A DNA stretch of 64,000 bases from Ridgeia piscesae. Its lineage: Eukaryota; Annelida; Polychaeta; Sabellida; Siboglinidae. Below are positions 54,601 to 62,963 of the stretch, one piece after another. Made by a program: the position numbers and the translations under genes. Under the pieces are notes generated by a model, which did no database searches, was not told where the DNA came from, and was given only the letters and a program-made list of their open reading frames with translations. The first letter of the stretch is position 1. The number at the start of each line of letters is the position of its first letter. The stretch spans positions 224,169-288,168 of the forward strand of contig JAODUO010000561.1 in NCBI GenBank assembly GCA_025642075.2. The letters run 5' to 3'.

Positions 54601-56087
54601 GCCCAGGATGATTCGGACACTCTAACCTACTCAGACGGATGATTCGGCCCACCGTGTTAAAACTCAGAAGTGCCGTTACGGATAATTTGGCTCACTGTAC
54701 ACAAGTAGCAGAAATCTAAAGACGGATGATTCGGCCCACATTTTGTTGTATGGGAAATCGCAGCATATACGCAGAACACTCAATACGTGGTTGTTTGTGG
54801 GTTTCTTGTTTAATGTGTAATGTATAATGTAGTAACAAATTAATGTAATAAATGTAGTATGATGAGCTGTATGTCAGTTGGATGATGATGGGCATTACCA
54901 TGTTTATGTATTTGTATATATACATGTATATACATATATATATATATATATATATTTATATAAGTGTATATTATTTAAATTATAGCGGCAAATAACATAG
55001 GCAAATTACCTCCCTAATGTGTATAATTAAATATTAATTTTGGGCAAATAATAGTCAAATAATAATATTAATATATATTATATATAATACGCAATGAAAT
55101 GACACACAACGCAAATAATATGCAAGTTGAATAAGGTTGCATAATTTCCCGATTATTAATCCAGAAATAATACCAAAATTCCCTGAATTTTGCAAATAAT
55201 AGTCAAATAATAATATCAATATACATACATATATATTACATATATAATACGCAATGGAATGATACGCAATGCAAATAATACGCAAGTCGAATAAGGTCAT
55301 AAAATTTCCCGAATATTAACTAAGAAATAATAAAACAATATTAATATATAATTATTATCTATAATATGTAATGAAATGACAGGCAAAATGTCCTGAATAT
55401 TAATCAAATAATATTTTTTTTTATAATACGCAACATCCGAATAATAAGCAAAGTGTCGGCAAAGAATACACAAGTAAGTCGAAGCAGATCACAAAATTTC
55501 TTGAATAATGATGCAGAAATAATAAAAAAATGATATATAATACGCAAGTCAAAGCACGGGGTCATCAACGACTTGACGATATCTCTCAACATCAGGACAG
55601 ACGATTCGGCCAATGTAGCTCGCCGGCACACGTTGCATGCAGGTACAGGTGATTCGGCTCATGCGAGCATAAGCATGCCGAACTTCAATGATTGCAGGAA
55701 CGGATTGGACTGAATCTGTTTTGGGCCGAATCATCCGCCTCCCATTGTGCCTTTGTTGAGCGCTGGTGCCGGGCTTGAGCCTTGACTGGTCCTCCGAGTT
55801 TGGACAGAACTATCATTCTCATGACAATTAACATATCTTAATCTTTCATTTATAGGTTCTTTTGTTCAGTTCTGGCCAACAATCCTAGGGAAAACGTACA
55901 GCCTACGAATATGAGTGTCGCTGTTGTGTTAGTGTGCAAGTCTACCAAGTCAATCACTTAGTCTCAGTGACTGACAGTGTGCAATATAACTGCCGCAACT
56001 AAACTGTGAGTTACACCTCACCTTTTTCTTCAATACATCCCCTTCTTTTTGCACTGAACGCATTTTGCTTTCTGGTTTCTTGGGCAT
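25328..56087 (-). CDS. NPHP1: Nephrocystin-1, complete spliced gene, 27 coding exons
   Basis: Exons, 5' to 3' on minus: 56087-56022, 53648-53557, 52580-52520, 52027-51953, 51264-51212, 50151-50063, 49290-49212, 48713-48638, 48469-48369, 46974-46905, 45633-45509, 44788-44746, 44224-44140, 43324-43233, 41870-41795, 41163-41111, 40703-40629, 40384-40312, 39870-39833, 38378-38296, 35669-35593, 33634-33535, 33192-33080, 32151-32078, 30853-30809, 29865-29749, 25486-25328. Phases match throughout, giving 2190 nt and 729 aa, close to vertebrate nephrocystin-1 (about 730). Order: coiled coil (about 1-115), acidic run (116-197), SH3 (198-254), acidic run (258-285), conserved C-terminal region (296-729). 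Family blocks include AVPAGFR.STL, SRHVRICLFDG, ILFELAVSYVR, SCGWVHLPLFD and LNGGTPYERG. Nephrocystin-1 acts at the ciliary transition zone and cell junctions with NPHP4 and partners. The start has an in-frame TGA 12 nt upstream. The exon 8 acceptor is weak and could shift by 3 nt. Confidence 0.92.
25494..27495 (-). repeat. 34-36 bp minisatellite, about 58 copies, against the NPHP1 exon 27 acceptor
   Basis: On plus the unit is CACCTCTCAGTGTCACTTCA followed by CTCTTGTAACAAAA; a 36-bp variant has CAGTCAGTCAC. Units decay in similarity towards 27490. On the minus strand the array ends about ten bases before the exon 27 acceptor (GGTTCCAG), so the 3' splice-site region is made of the repeat. An inverted cluster of the same unit lies at 29417-29536. 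Confidence 0.93.
27496..29416. mobile_element. Probable DNA-transposon-like element with CAGGGTTG termini in NPHP1 intron 26
   Basis: The left end starts CAGGGTTGGCACATTTCTGG. The right end, read on minus, starts CAGGGTTGACATGTTTTTCC and continues with the sequence shared with 1736-2046. The inverted ends suggest a terminal-inverted-repeat element or two nested ones. No transposase ORF is seen in the 1.9 kb, and flanking target-site duplication is not visible because both flanks are minisatellite. Confidence 0.5.
29417..29536 (+). repeat. Inverted cluster of the 34-bp minisatellite, 3-4 copies
   Basis: Units AGGTGTTTTGTTGCAAGGGT plus GAAGTGACACACTG on plus are the reverse complement of the large array at 25494-27495. 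The two clusters flank the 27496-29416 element in mirror orientation. Confidence 0.85.
30350..30795 (+). mobile_element. Decayed LINE reverse-transcriptase C-terminal relic
   Basis: Plus-strand translation contains QKVVRWMCG near 30350, then, past stops and frame changes, LRWARHVQKMSVERLTQRAG, followed by charged residues and DHDNWK. This is the usual end of many non-LTR reverse transcriptase ORFs (the ..LRW.GHV.RM..ERL.. and ..D..W.. blocks). It is antisense to NPHP1, inside intron 25, and ends just before exon 25. Confidence 0.6.
32165..32540 (-). repeat. 27-bp minisatellite, about 13-14 copies, against the NPHP1 exon 24 acceptor
   Basis: Units of CACCTGACACACTGGTGACA plus TACAGGA on plus. 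On minus the array stops under 20 bases before the acceptor TGCCCACAG of exon 24. It produces open frames on both strands, which are not genes. Confidence 0.93.
32632..32800. repeat. Polypurine tract (GA / GGGA rich)
   Basis: Almost pure purine on plus: GA dinucleotides, then GGGAGGGA-type units. It lies in the same intron as the 27-bp array. Mirror-like purine tracts of this sort can form triplex DNA, but nothing shows that it does so here. Confidence 0.8.
35593..35669 (-). CDS. NPHP1: NPHP1 exon 21, next to the 50-copy acceptor minisatellite
   Basis: The exon reads TYDMTLNGGTPYERGVLVDP and then ILGRR up to donor GTATGT, matching the vertebrate TYELFLNGGTPYEKG block. Its acceptor TTGTTTCTAG and its first 19 coding bases are repeated in every unit of the tandem array that begins at this boundary and runs upstream on the minus strand to 38200. 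The proximal copy differs from most array copies by TATGAC in place of TACGAC. Confidence 0.93.
35651..38200 (-). repeat. 51-bp minisatellite, about 50 copies, each containing the exon 21 3' splice site
   Basis: The unit on minus reads GTGTGTTGTTTCTAG then GACCTACGACATGACGTTG then TCCATGGTGTGTAATCA. The first part is a pyrimidine tract with AG, and the second equals the first 19 bases of NPHP1 exon 21. The period is 51 bp (17 codons) with no stop in the exon frame, so one frame stays open for about 875 codons into exon 21. A plus frame is also open by the same periodicity. Copies in roughly 36200-37180 share a CACG variant and the outer copies have CATG, which shows block expansion. Three copies near 37450-37620 have lost the AG. 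Confidence 0.95.
38296..41870 (-). CDS. NPHP1: NPHP1 exons 15-20: conserved C-terminal core
   Basis: Six short exons encode residues about 369-502. Recognised blocks are VRQMPLPGAG (exon 15), SRHVRICLFDG (16), VLSNMHTIKV with KTWNFNRK (17), YGECFIRTNTSH (18), GILFELAVSYVRT (19) and GEFSCGWVHLPLFDQDPKPV (20). Each matches vertebrate nephrocystin-1 in order, with clean AG/GT boundaries. The intron between exons 19 and 20 is two-thirds minisatellite. Confidence 0.92.
38590..39580 (-). repeat. 17-bp minisatellite in the NPHP1 intron between exons 19 and 20
   Basis: Units TCTCTCCTTCCAGTCAG on plus, more than 50 copies, with C/T/G variation at one position and occasional shortened units. The intron (38379-39832) is mostly array. 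Ser/Pro/Gln/Val-rich frames of about 370-395 codons come from a period that is not a multiple of three and are not genes. Confidence 0.93.
41903..43226 (-). repeat. 22-bp minisatellite, about 60 copies, filling the NPHP1 intron between exons 14 and 15
   Basis: Unit CACTCAACCAAGACATGTGC plus TT on plus, very homogeneous between 42690 and 43140. Variants include CTCCACC, CAACACATG and CAATCAAG, and one inserted base near 42541. The intron is 41871-43232 (1362 bp), so the array makes up about 97% of it, reaching within about 7 bases of the exon 14 donor and about 32 bases of the exon 15 acceptor. Confidence 0.95.
43233..44788 (-). CDS. NPHP1: NPHP1 exons 12-14: start of conserved C-terminal region
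   Basis: Exon 12 gives NLWSTVRETVKE, exon 13 DVLQAMGAVPAGFRVSTLAK, and exon 14 GYLTPKLSASNVGYRDLFIN. These align in order with the vertebrate blocks around VDVLTTMGAIPAGFR and LMPSQLAFRDLM. The vertebrate long-isoform segment between exons 12 and 13 is absent: the two exons join directly in phase 0. The donor of exon 14 is seven bases from the start of the 22-bp minisatellite. Confidence 0.9.
45509..45633 (-). CDS. NPHP1: NPHP1 exon 11: second acidic region
   Basis: Exon 11 (residues about 255-296) reads NCKDEEDEEVDETGDDEEEE and then further acidic residues before EPVSPSSKKHFTK. It matches in position and composition the second acidic segment of vertebrate nephrocystin-1 after the SH3 domain. 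Acceptor GTTGCAG and donor AGGTGACA are both acceptable. Confidence 0.85.
46905..48469 (-). CDS. NPHP1: NPHP1 exons 9-10: SH3 domain
   Basis: The SH3 fold is split by an intron within the domain. Exon 9 gives AVGDFAGEQKGDLGFKEGEV, the ALYDY-like strand and RT loop with the conserved D-L-x-F-x-x-G-E. Exon 10 gives EDGWLHAMNEQGDRGLVPST followed by YV. The GLVP..Y motif of the 3-10 helix is intact, but the usual WW pair is W-L. In vertebrates this domain binds proline-rich partners such as p130Cas. Confidence 0.9.
48638..50151 (-). CDS. NPHP1: NPHP1 exons 6-8: first acidic region
   Basis: Residues of about 116-197 are dominated by Glu and Asp. Exon 6 contains ETEDEDEYETDD, exon 7 DEEVTDEEETEDE, and exon 8 a run of eight Glu ending in ETDESEEETET. 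Vertebrate nephrocystin-1 has an equivalent E-rich stretch before the SH3 domain. The exon 7 acceptor (CTGTGAAG) and exon 8 acceptor (GTTGAG) are poor matches to consensus, but the joins keep frame and composition. Confidence 0.72.
50200..50658. mobile_element. MITE-like element with TAAGGATGGGA termini in NPHP1 intron 5
   Basis: The left end TAAGGATGGGATGAATATTC and the right end, read in reverse complement, TTAAGGATGGGACGAATCTG form a terminal inverted repeat. The interior is rich in TTCGAAT/ATTTGATTCG words and has no ORF. A flanking duplication is not clear; TA on both sides is possible. Confidence 0.6.
51212..56087 (-). CDS. NPHP1: NPHP1 exons 1-5: N-terminal coiled coil
   Basis: Five exons encode residues 1 to about 116. 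The segment is rich in K, E, L and D with heptad-like spacing: TVEELLDKADKLEE in exon 3, EFDQRKRDEINRLQHLK in exon 4, and ELEKIADKLMPPDEEE in exon 5. This agrees with the N-terminal coiled coil of vertebrate nephrocystin-1, which mediates self-association and partner binding. Exon 1 (22 codons) begins MPKKPESK and has no obvious vertebrate counterpart, so the start is the least certain part. Confidence 0.8.
54567..55743. mobile_element. Non-autonomous TIR transposon, 1.18 kb, with 7-bp flanking direct repeat
   Basis: The ends are inverted: GGATGATTCGGCCTAAAACA at the left and GGATGATTCGGCCCAAAACA at the right in reverse complement. Extra GATGATTCGGCC-type words sit inside both ends. The element is bracketed by ATTGTGC at 54560-54566 and 55744-55750, a fitting target-site duplication. 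The core is very AT-rich, contains direct duplications (about 55030-55190 against 55190-55340) and has no transposase ORF. It lies in NPHP1 intron 1. Confidence 0.8.
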
Positions 56088-57440
56088 GTTAAATATTCAA
56101 AAAGACAAAGATAATATGACCAAAAACAGCAACTGAACTGAAATATTATTAATAAAATTTGCTCGGACTTGTTGTCGCATCCGGCGCCAGTGAAAACATT
56201 ACAGTCTCGCACTGAAATCTGTGTTCCGCCGATTGGAATTAATTCAATATATTTGTTGTCTTATCCATTATTTCATTGAAATTATTGCATAGTGAATATA
56301 TTTGATTCGCGTAGTTAATGTTTCACTGATTATCTGAAATAATTGAACAAATAACACGGGCAAACTTGTTACGGTCGGTTTAATTTCAACAAGTGGCGGC
56401 ATCTAGCGAGGGCTACCTAGCGAAAAGGTGGGGAAATCGCACGGCGAGAGGTGCGCCTTCAATAGTTCAAAGCCAGTAATGGCTCACGTAACTTTATAGT
56501 TACTGAGTGCTACTCGAATTTCACGTGCCTTGCGCTGGTAAGAAATCGCTGACGGTAGTTTGCAGTAGATGTCAGATATTATGTTCTCGTTGATCCATAT
56601 ATGTTCCATGTATACTATTATTTGATTATATTGATAACAAACCGTGACGTAATTCATTGGCAACTATTCGCACTGACCAATAGCATGTGTACTACTGTGA
56701 TGCGGAAGTAAAGTTATACGTTTGGAACACAAGCAACAACAGAATTATCTTAATTAACATGTGCGTAGACTGGACGTATGCAATATAACTGTGTTTTATA
56801 GCAACTACTTTAAGACGTACGTCTGCAGAAATTATCAATACTATTAAGATATAATATTAACTGGCACTGCCATTGGTAATCTGTTTACTTCCTGGTCGCA
56901 CATTGACCTACTGCCCAACGATAGCATTTGCAGTTGCACACTGTTGTGTTAATTGCATGTGAGTGAGTACATAGTTTACACTGCAACAATGCTATGTTTT
57001 ATTAACGTTTGTTACCGGGTAAAGCCTTCGATTAAAGACTGATTCTTCTATAGACAATTGACGGATAGGGGAAGGTGGGGCATGTTGAACAACTGATTAC
57101 ATTCGCATAACATACTTATTATTATTGACGATACTATTTTTGCGATTTAAGAACTACTACACCAACACACCTCTGAACTTGTATTTTGATTTCATTATCG
57201 GGCTGGTAAGAAAATAATGAAATACTTGAAGTGGCCGCAATAATTTTTTTTTTAATGATTCCTAAAAAAATTCTGTTACATTTTTGCGTACAATTCTTAC
57301 TCATAAATGCAGAGCTCTGTCTAACTGTTCTGTTGTATTTGTTGTTGTTTTCCTTGTTCCATGTAGAACAGAGGTAACGGTCATGTACCACTGTAGCGCT
57401 TACCTTTTTCCGGCGTTATAAAAGTTCTGGTTGACGTTTC

Positions 57441-57452
57441 TGCGCATGCGCG
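57441..57452. promoter_or_regulatory. NRF1-type palindrome, left MITE arm
   Basis: TGCGCATGCGCG fits the NRF1 consensus YGCGCAYGCGCR. A matching site is at 57800-57811. Position between two divergent genes makes a regulatory role possible, but none is shown. Confidence 0.4.
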
Positions 57453-57799
57453 ATAAATGTAAAATCACCAATGTCTAGCGAAACGACAAAGCATTTATGG
57501 TATAAATACTACGGGCTAATCGTTAGGACGTATATAACATCTCAGCAAAGTTATTTGTCTCAAATTAACACGAGGCGAACAAGTTTTGAGACATGTTTTG
57601 AGAGAAAGCTCAAATCACGTGACTGTAGTGCGCCGTAATCCGTGCCAGTGATTTAAACAAATGTAATATTTTAATGTATTGAACGACATTTTAAGCAACT
57701 CTTCACAGTAATCACCACAGGAGAGTTAACGAACAGTCCGTGGCATTTATAAAAAAAATGCTTTGGCGTTTCGGTGAACATAGATGATTGAATTTTTAT

Positions 57800-57811
57800 C
57801 GCGCATGCGCA
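57800..57811. promoter_or_regulatory. NRF1-type palindrome, right MITE arm
   Basis: CGCGCATGCGCA, the inverted partner of the site at 57441-57452. It is about 290 bases upstream of the TMEM72-like start codon. Confidence 0.4.
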
Positions 57812-58097
57812 GAAACGTCAATCGGAACGTTTATAACGACCTGAAAAATGTAAGCGCGACACCGTATTGCCAGATCTCACCCTGTGTCCTTTCTTGCCAA
57901 CTTAATTAGGAGCATAGCTCCAAGCTTAATGAAGTAACTAAACACCTATTGGAAGGCACTAAACATTCAACATGCATGTTGTAGTAATACAAAAATCAAT
58001 ATTAAATAAAAAATAAAGGTGGCACCTTCGCTTTGTAGGTTGTTGAAATATTCAATATCGTTGTTCACACGGGATATGTTGGAGAACTAAGGACACC

Positions 58098-61000
58098 ATG
58101 GGTGCTGCCACTAAACCAAAGAAGAAGAAACCGAAAGTGTCGCTCACAGATCCGGGAATAAAAACAAAGGAAAAATTTCCGTTTCTGATTTCTCACAGCA
58201 AAACTATAAGCCTTGTGTGGGGTATTATAACATGTATAAGTAAGTTGAATGGTTTTGTTTAATGGATATATATGTAAAAGTTGCCATTTCAGGTGGTTGT
58301 TAGTAAATAGAACCTTTATGATCCCATGGGGTGGGTGTCACAAGAGGGAGTTCAACATTTTTTGTAAATGTTTTATGTGGAGTTGTAAGGCAGGCTCAAT
58401 AGCAAGGCGATAATTTATTTTTCACATCATCGCAACAATAATAATGTCATTAACAAATCATGAAGAAATGTTGTGGAAGTTGTAAATTGTCGTTTGAAAA
58501 CATAGGATTTGAATCGTGGCAGGTCGCACACAAGAACGCGACTTCCATTCGTTTTTTTATGCGGTGGCGTTCTAAAATAATGTCGTCTACACAATAATAT
58601 GTAATTGTGTGAATGCAGGCGTTGTGAATTTGAGAGGCAATGTCACGTCGACTTAATGAATACACAATTCTTAACTTTTAGAAGCTATGTCGGTTCTTGT
58701 AAGGATCGTCAACGGTTCCGCATGGATTGGTTTGTATTCTGCAATTTCTACAACTCTCAGTTTCGTTTTTCAGTACTTTGGACATTGACAGTAAAAATGA
58801 TGTACAACATTAAAAAGCATAAGTGGACGGCATATTACATGTTGTAAGTATCATAATTGTGTCCTTTAGCATGCATTATGTCCTATTGGTTACGAGCGGA
58901 TTGTATTTATTTCACGTAATACTAAAAAACATTATACTTTAGTTATAGTGTAATTACTGAGTATGGCTCTTGCCCATCCAGATAATATCTTCATTATCTA
59001 AGGGAATTTCTTTCCAAATAACCTCTTTCACATTATGCCTAATGATAACATTATATTTTTATATTTAGATGTATGGTTGTCGGGATTATTTTATAAAGAT
59101 ATATTTAAAATCGTTTTACTAAAACAATAAAAATATGCCCGATAGTTTTGTTATTAGTCATTAGTCCTTACATTTGAAGCAGCACTAGAACACAATGTAT
59201 ATATTTGTTTAGTACGAAGTTGGAGAGATACAGTTTACTGTAAGTCTATCTGTAAATATATTATTTTACAGGTTAGCTACTTTGATTGTGACCATTTTTG
59301 AGTTGATTGGGATCATCCTTCGTGCAGTTCCAAACGAGTGGGTATCTACATCAAGTTTGTCATTTTATAGTATTAGTTACATACAATGCTAATTACTAAC
59401 AATACTTAAAACATTACTGTGTGGAAACAACTATTCAACAAATGCTTACATATTTACTCGTGTCATCCACTTAATGTGTTGTTTCCACCGATTTCTGTCT
59501 GCCATCGTGACAACCAAATAAATGGATCTTAGACCGCTCTCCCTCTCATCTCAATGGCGCCTCTCAGAAACATATTACTGAACATTGTGAATAGGAAGTT
59601 TGCGGTGTCATCATACATATGAACAAAATTATTGTCAATACCTTTTTAAATACAGCTACATAACTTTATATAGTACATACTGAACGGAACTATTAACTAT
59701 ATAGAACTGCAGTGTGCGTGCGTGTGTGCGTGCGTGTCTGCATGTGTATCTGTGTGTGCAAACTGTAGTTGTTTCTTGTATTTACGACACAGTGTCGCCA
59801 AGTGTTCGGTGCTGCGATTTGTTGACGAATGGAAAAAGACCGTGTTCTATTTGGTGGTGGCTCTCCCTTGCTTTGTCCCAGGGATTGTAGGATGGATTGC
59901 AGTCTTTTGTGGTAAGTTACATGGTGCCATACTGCAGTCATAGTAAGTTCTCTATTATAGATTAGATAGCTTGAAAGAATGCAGCTCCTTCTTACGTTTG
60001 TTGACAACCGTCGGTCGCGCAAGTGGATTGCGGCTAACGTGTCTGCTCTGTCTGTGGCGCCAATCTGAATATAGAATGCTTGCATTGCTGCCTTTGTTGG
60101 CATTATATTATTGTCTATTGCCTATCCGGCATCTTCTCACAGACCATGCTTATAACATGCAAACCGTTGAACCAGCTGGCTCCTTGCATTCTGCAAGCAT
60201 GGCCCAGGCGTCGGAATGATGATTATGTTATTGTGGAAGGACGCAAGACACGTGCGGATCATTTTTAAGGATAAGTTAACACCCTGCGACATTATCTACG
60301 AACGCAAAGCAATTGGCTTAGATTGTCAGTCCTCTATATCTATCTCCGTCGCTTCGATACTACCAAGTGAATTGTTTTAAGATTATGATCTGAAGTCCCT
60401 GTCTGACATACGGATGTCACGACTTAAATGGCGAGGTCTAGTAATTTGTAAGCAGACGCTGCATTTGGTGCATATGACGTGTACTGCGTGGTCATATGAT
60501 GATGTCATTATAAAATCTGGAGACAGTGCTTATTATCACATAAGATGGTAAGCGAAACGAATGGAAAGTATTACCCGATTGTTGTAATAATGTAAGTTTC
60601 AACGTGTTATAGTATGTAATTATACAATAAGTGACAACGGCGCACTACACAGGTCACGCAATTGGTTTTAGATTCTTGATAAATTTATGGCTTCTTAATT
60701 GTGTACAATTCAGTTGTAAGATTTCGCGGTCAGTTTACCTCTCTTTGTGACCACAGAAAAAACCACAAACAGATTGTGAGATAAATAAAAATATCATTCA
60801 CTGTCCCGTCTTGTTTAACGGACCCGAGTCGTGTGTGTGTCCGTGATGCAGGTCTCCTGATCGTCAGCCTCGCCGCCACGTATCTTCTCAGCACATTCAA
60901 GCATTGCGAGTGTCTGCGCAAGAAGAAGAAGTCACTACCACCGAAAGTGGAAAGACCAGCGCCGCGACAGCGCCACCGGCCAGTAACTATCGTCGAAATG

Positions 61001-61291
61001 AGGTCGTCGCCGACGGCCAAGTTGGTCCACCACGAGGTGCAGTCGCCTTCCGACGAGTTCAGCCCAGCAGGAGTTGCATACGACCAGACGGGACACACGA
61101 CGGCGGTTCAGCCGGCGCGCGAGGACGGGGCTGGCTACGCCTACACGAAGTCACTGCCGTCGAGCGGACGAGCCTCCCCGACGCCGTCCATCGCGGAGCA
61201 GGACTGGTACCGGGCTGATTCGTACAGAGTCCCCATGACGCCGTCTGTCGCCTCAGACCCGAGGTCTATAATGATGCTGAGTCGTCAGTGA
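58098..61291 (+). CDS. TMEM72-like four-transmembrane protein, 5 exons
   Basis: Exons 58098-58239, 58774-58843, 59272-59337, 59793-59911 and 60852-61291; phases match, giving 837 nt and 278 aa, close to vertebrate TMEM72 (about 275). The start ACACCATGG is an excellent initiation context. Residues 7-13 are a basic cluster. Membrane segments are at about 37-57, 66-87, 110-131 and 133-148, followed by a basic KHCECLRKKKK stop and a long cytosolic-type Ser/Pro/Arg tail. The third and fourth segments align without gaps to TMEM72 as I recall it: FYL..A.PCF...I..W and then ...G.LI....TYLL. The second segment shares K..AYY.L....VTI.E. Vertebrate TMEM72 is kidney-expressed and of unknown biochemical role. 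Identity is moderate, so the name is inference; the gene structure is firmer than the name. Confidence 0.75.
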
Positions 61292-61377
61292 AGGGGACAA
61301 ACTTAATGTTTGCGTAATCATCGGAACAACTGTATACATACACATGTGAACCGCTTATTGTTTAGGAGGCTGAACCC

Positions 61378-61434
<57 letters not shown>

Positions 61435-62963
61435 GGAGAAGTATGGGTTTATATTTAATCACCCAGTATTAATTGCAGACATAGTTTTTTTGGTGAGCAG
61501 CTACAGGGTGCAGTTGGACGATTTTTTGTGAATCCGAACGGGTGATGGATTAAAATGTTCTGAGGAGCCTCAGATGACATGGGTGCAGTTGAAGGTTTTT
61601 GTCATCTTCAAACTTACGTTGCGTTTTTGTGATCTTCAAGCTGAAGTTGAGTTTTTGTGAGCTTCCTTCTGAGAATGCAGTTCGAGGTGTGTTGGGGTGC
61701 CGTTGGAGTTATGGTGAGCGATCCTAAGTTCTGTCCCTAAGATCATCAAGTAGTGACGCCTATGAATACAATAGCATTTTGTCTCATAGAACCTAACACA
61801 TAGTGACTACAACATAATTCACGCACATGCATGCTTGCTTGCTTTATATTCAGCATTATGCCATGTGTAATATAAAGTGATATTACAATGATATCCATAG
61901 TGTGACTATGGTATATATTATATAATGAACACATGAAATGACACATATATTATGTAATTAACTGGTAAAATGACTCAGTAAAACTGAAAGTAATTTTTTA
62001 TTACTTTTATTAAAGCATTGTTATTTCGAATAAAATCAACCTTTTAATTGTGGTTTCAGTCATTTGAATAGAGAACCTTTGCTTACGCAACTATGACCTC
62101 AGCATTTCTACTTTAAAGTATTTGCATTGTATACTTTGATTAATGGTATCCCCAGTGATGTCAAAAACCAACATTTTCTTGGCCATGGTTACGGTAATAT
62201 TCGTTCGTTCGTTCGTTCGTTCGTTCGTTCGTTCGTTCGTTCGTTCGTTCGTTCGTTCGTTCGTTCGTTCGTTCGTTCGTTCGTTCGTTCGTTCGTTCGT
62301 TCGTTCGTTCGTTCGTTCGTTCGTTCGTTCGTTCGTTCGTTCGTTCGTTCGTTCGTTCGTTCGTTCGTTCGTTCGTTCGTTCGTTCGTTCGTTCGTTCGT
62401 CGTCGTTCGTTCGTTCGTTCGTTCGTTCGTTCGTTCGTTCGTTCGTTCGTTCGTTCGTCGTTCGTGCGTCGTCGTTCGTTGCGTCGTTCGTTCGTTCGTT
62501 CGTTCGTCGTTCGTTCGTCCGTCGTCCGTCCGTCCGTCCGCGTGCGTCGCGCTGCGTGCGCTGCCGCCCGCTCGCCCGCCCGCCCGCCCGCCCGCCCGCC
62601 CGCCCGCCCGCCCGCCCGCCCGCCCGCCCGCCCGCCCGCCCGCCCGCCCGCCCGCCCGCCCGCCGTCCGCCCGCCCTCCCTCCTTTAAACGTATTGCCCA
62701 TCAATAAAATATCGTCTCCATAGCTTATTCCCTATAGATAAGCACTACTTAGTATGCACTTTCTAACACATTGACGCTGTCCATGCGATTCAGTTTATGT
62801 GTTTTTAAATTGGTTATTCATGTTAACAGCTGACATAAGTTTAATTACTACAGTTGATAATAAGTATCCATCAACAACAGTCCACCTACAATTGTTTTCA
62901 TGCACAGGCCGTGAAAACAGTTATTAAACATGGATAGACAGTTTACTTAGCGGGCACAAGTAA
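61292..62963. other. Intergenic region after the TMEM72-like gene
   Basis: Holds a 50-bp TA run at 61380-61429, a short run of related GTTGAGTTTTTGTGATCTTC-type phrases at about 61590-61660, and the large tetranucleotide array. No exon of the SLC16-like gene was recognised here, although it should continue in this direction. Confidence 0.5.
62203..62690 (+). repeat. Compound tetranucleotide array (TTCG)n to (TCCG)n to (CCCG)n
   Basis: About 60 TTCG units occupy 62203-62460, followed by a disturbed zone with TCG and TCCG units to about 62565, then about 24 CCCG units to 62662. Each step replaces one T by C. The array is one of the most CpG-dense segments of the window. Long Arg/Ser/Phe and Ala/Arg/Pro frames over it are not genes. 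Confidence 0.95.

Larger units (their letters stand above)
57391..57865. mobile_element. MITE-like element with about 75-bp inverted arms
   Basis: The left arm begins TGTAGCGCTTACCTTTTTCC and the right arm in reverse complement TGTCGCGCTTACATTTTTCA. Both continue through GTTATAAA.GTTC and GTTGACGTTTCTGCGCATGC (left; ATTGACG in the right arm). Arms of roughly 70-75 bases flank a 320-base interior with no ORF. No certain target duplication is visible. Confidence 0.7.
56088..58097. other. Head-to-head interval between NPHP1 and the TMEM72-like gene
   Basis: Both genes start outward from this 2-kb interval, so both promoters should lie here. No TATA position or transcription start can be fixed by eye. 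Much of 57390-57865 is a MITE-like element, listed separately. An 85-codon ORF on minus near 57134-57391 has no family likeness. Confidence 0.6.

Noticed and set aside
62127..62723. Arg/Ser/Phe/Val-rich frames on both strands
   Set aside because: They come from the TTCG/CCCG tetranucleotide array.
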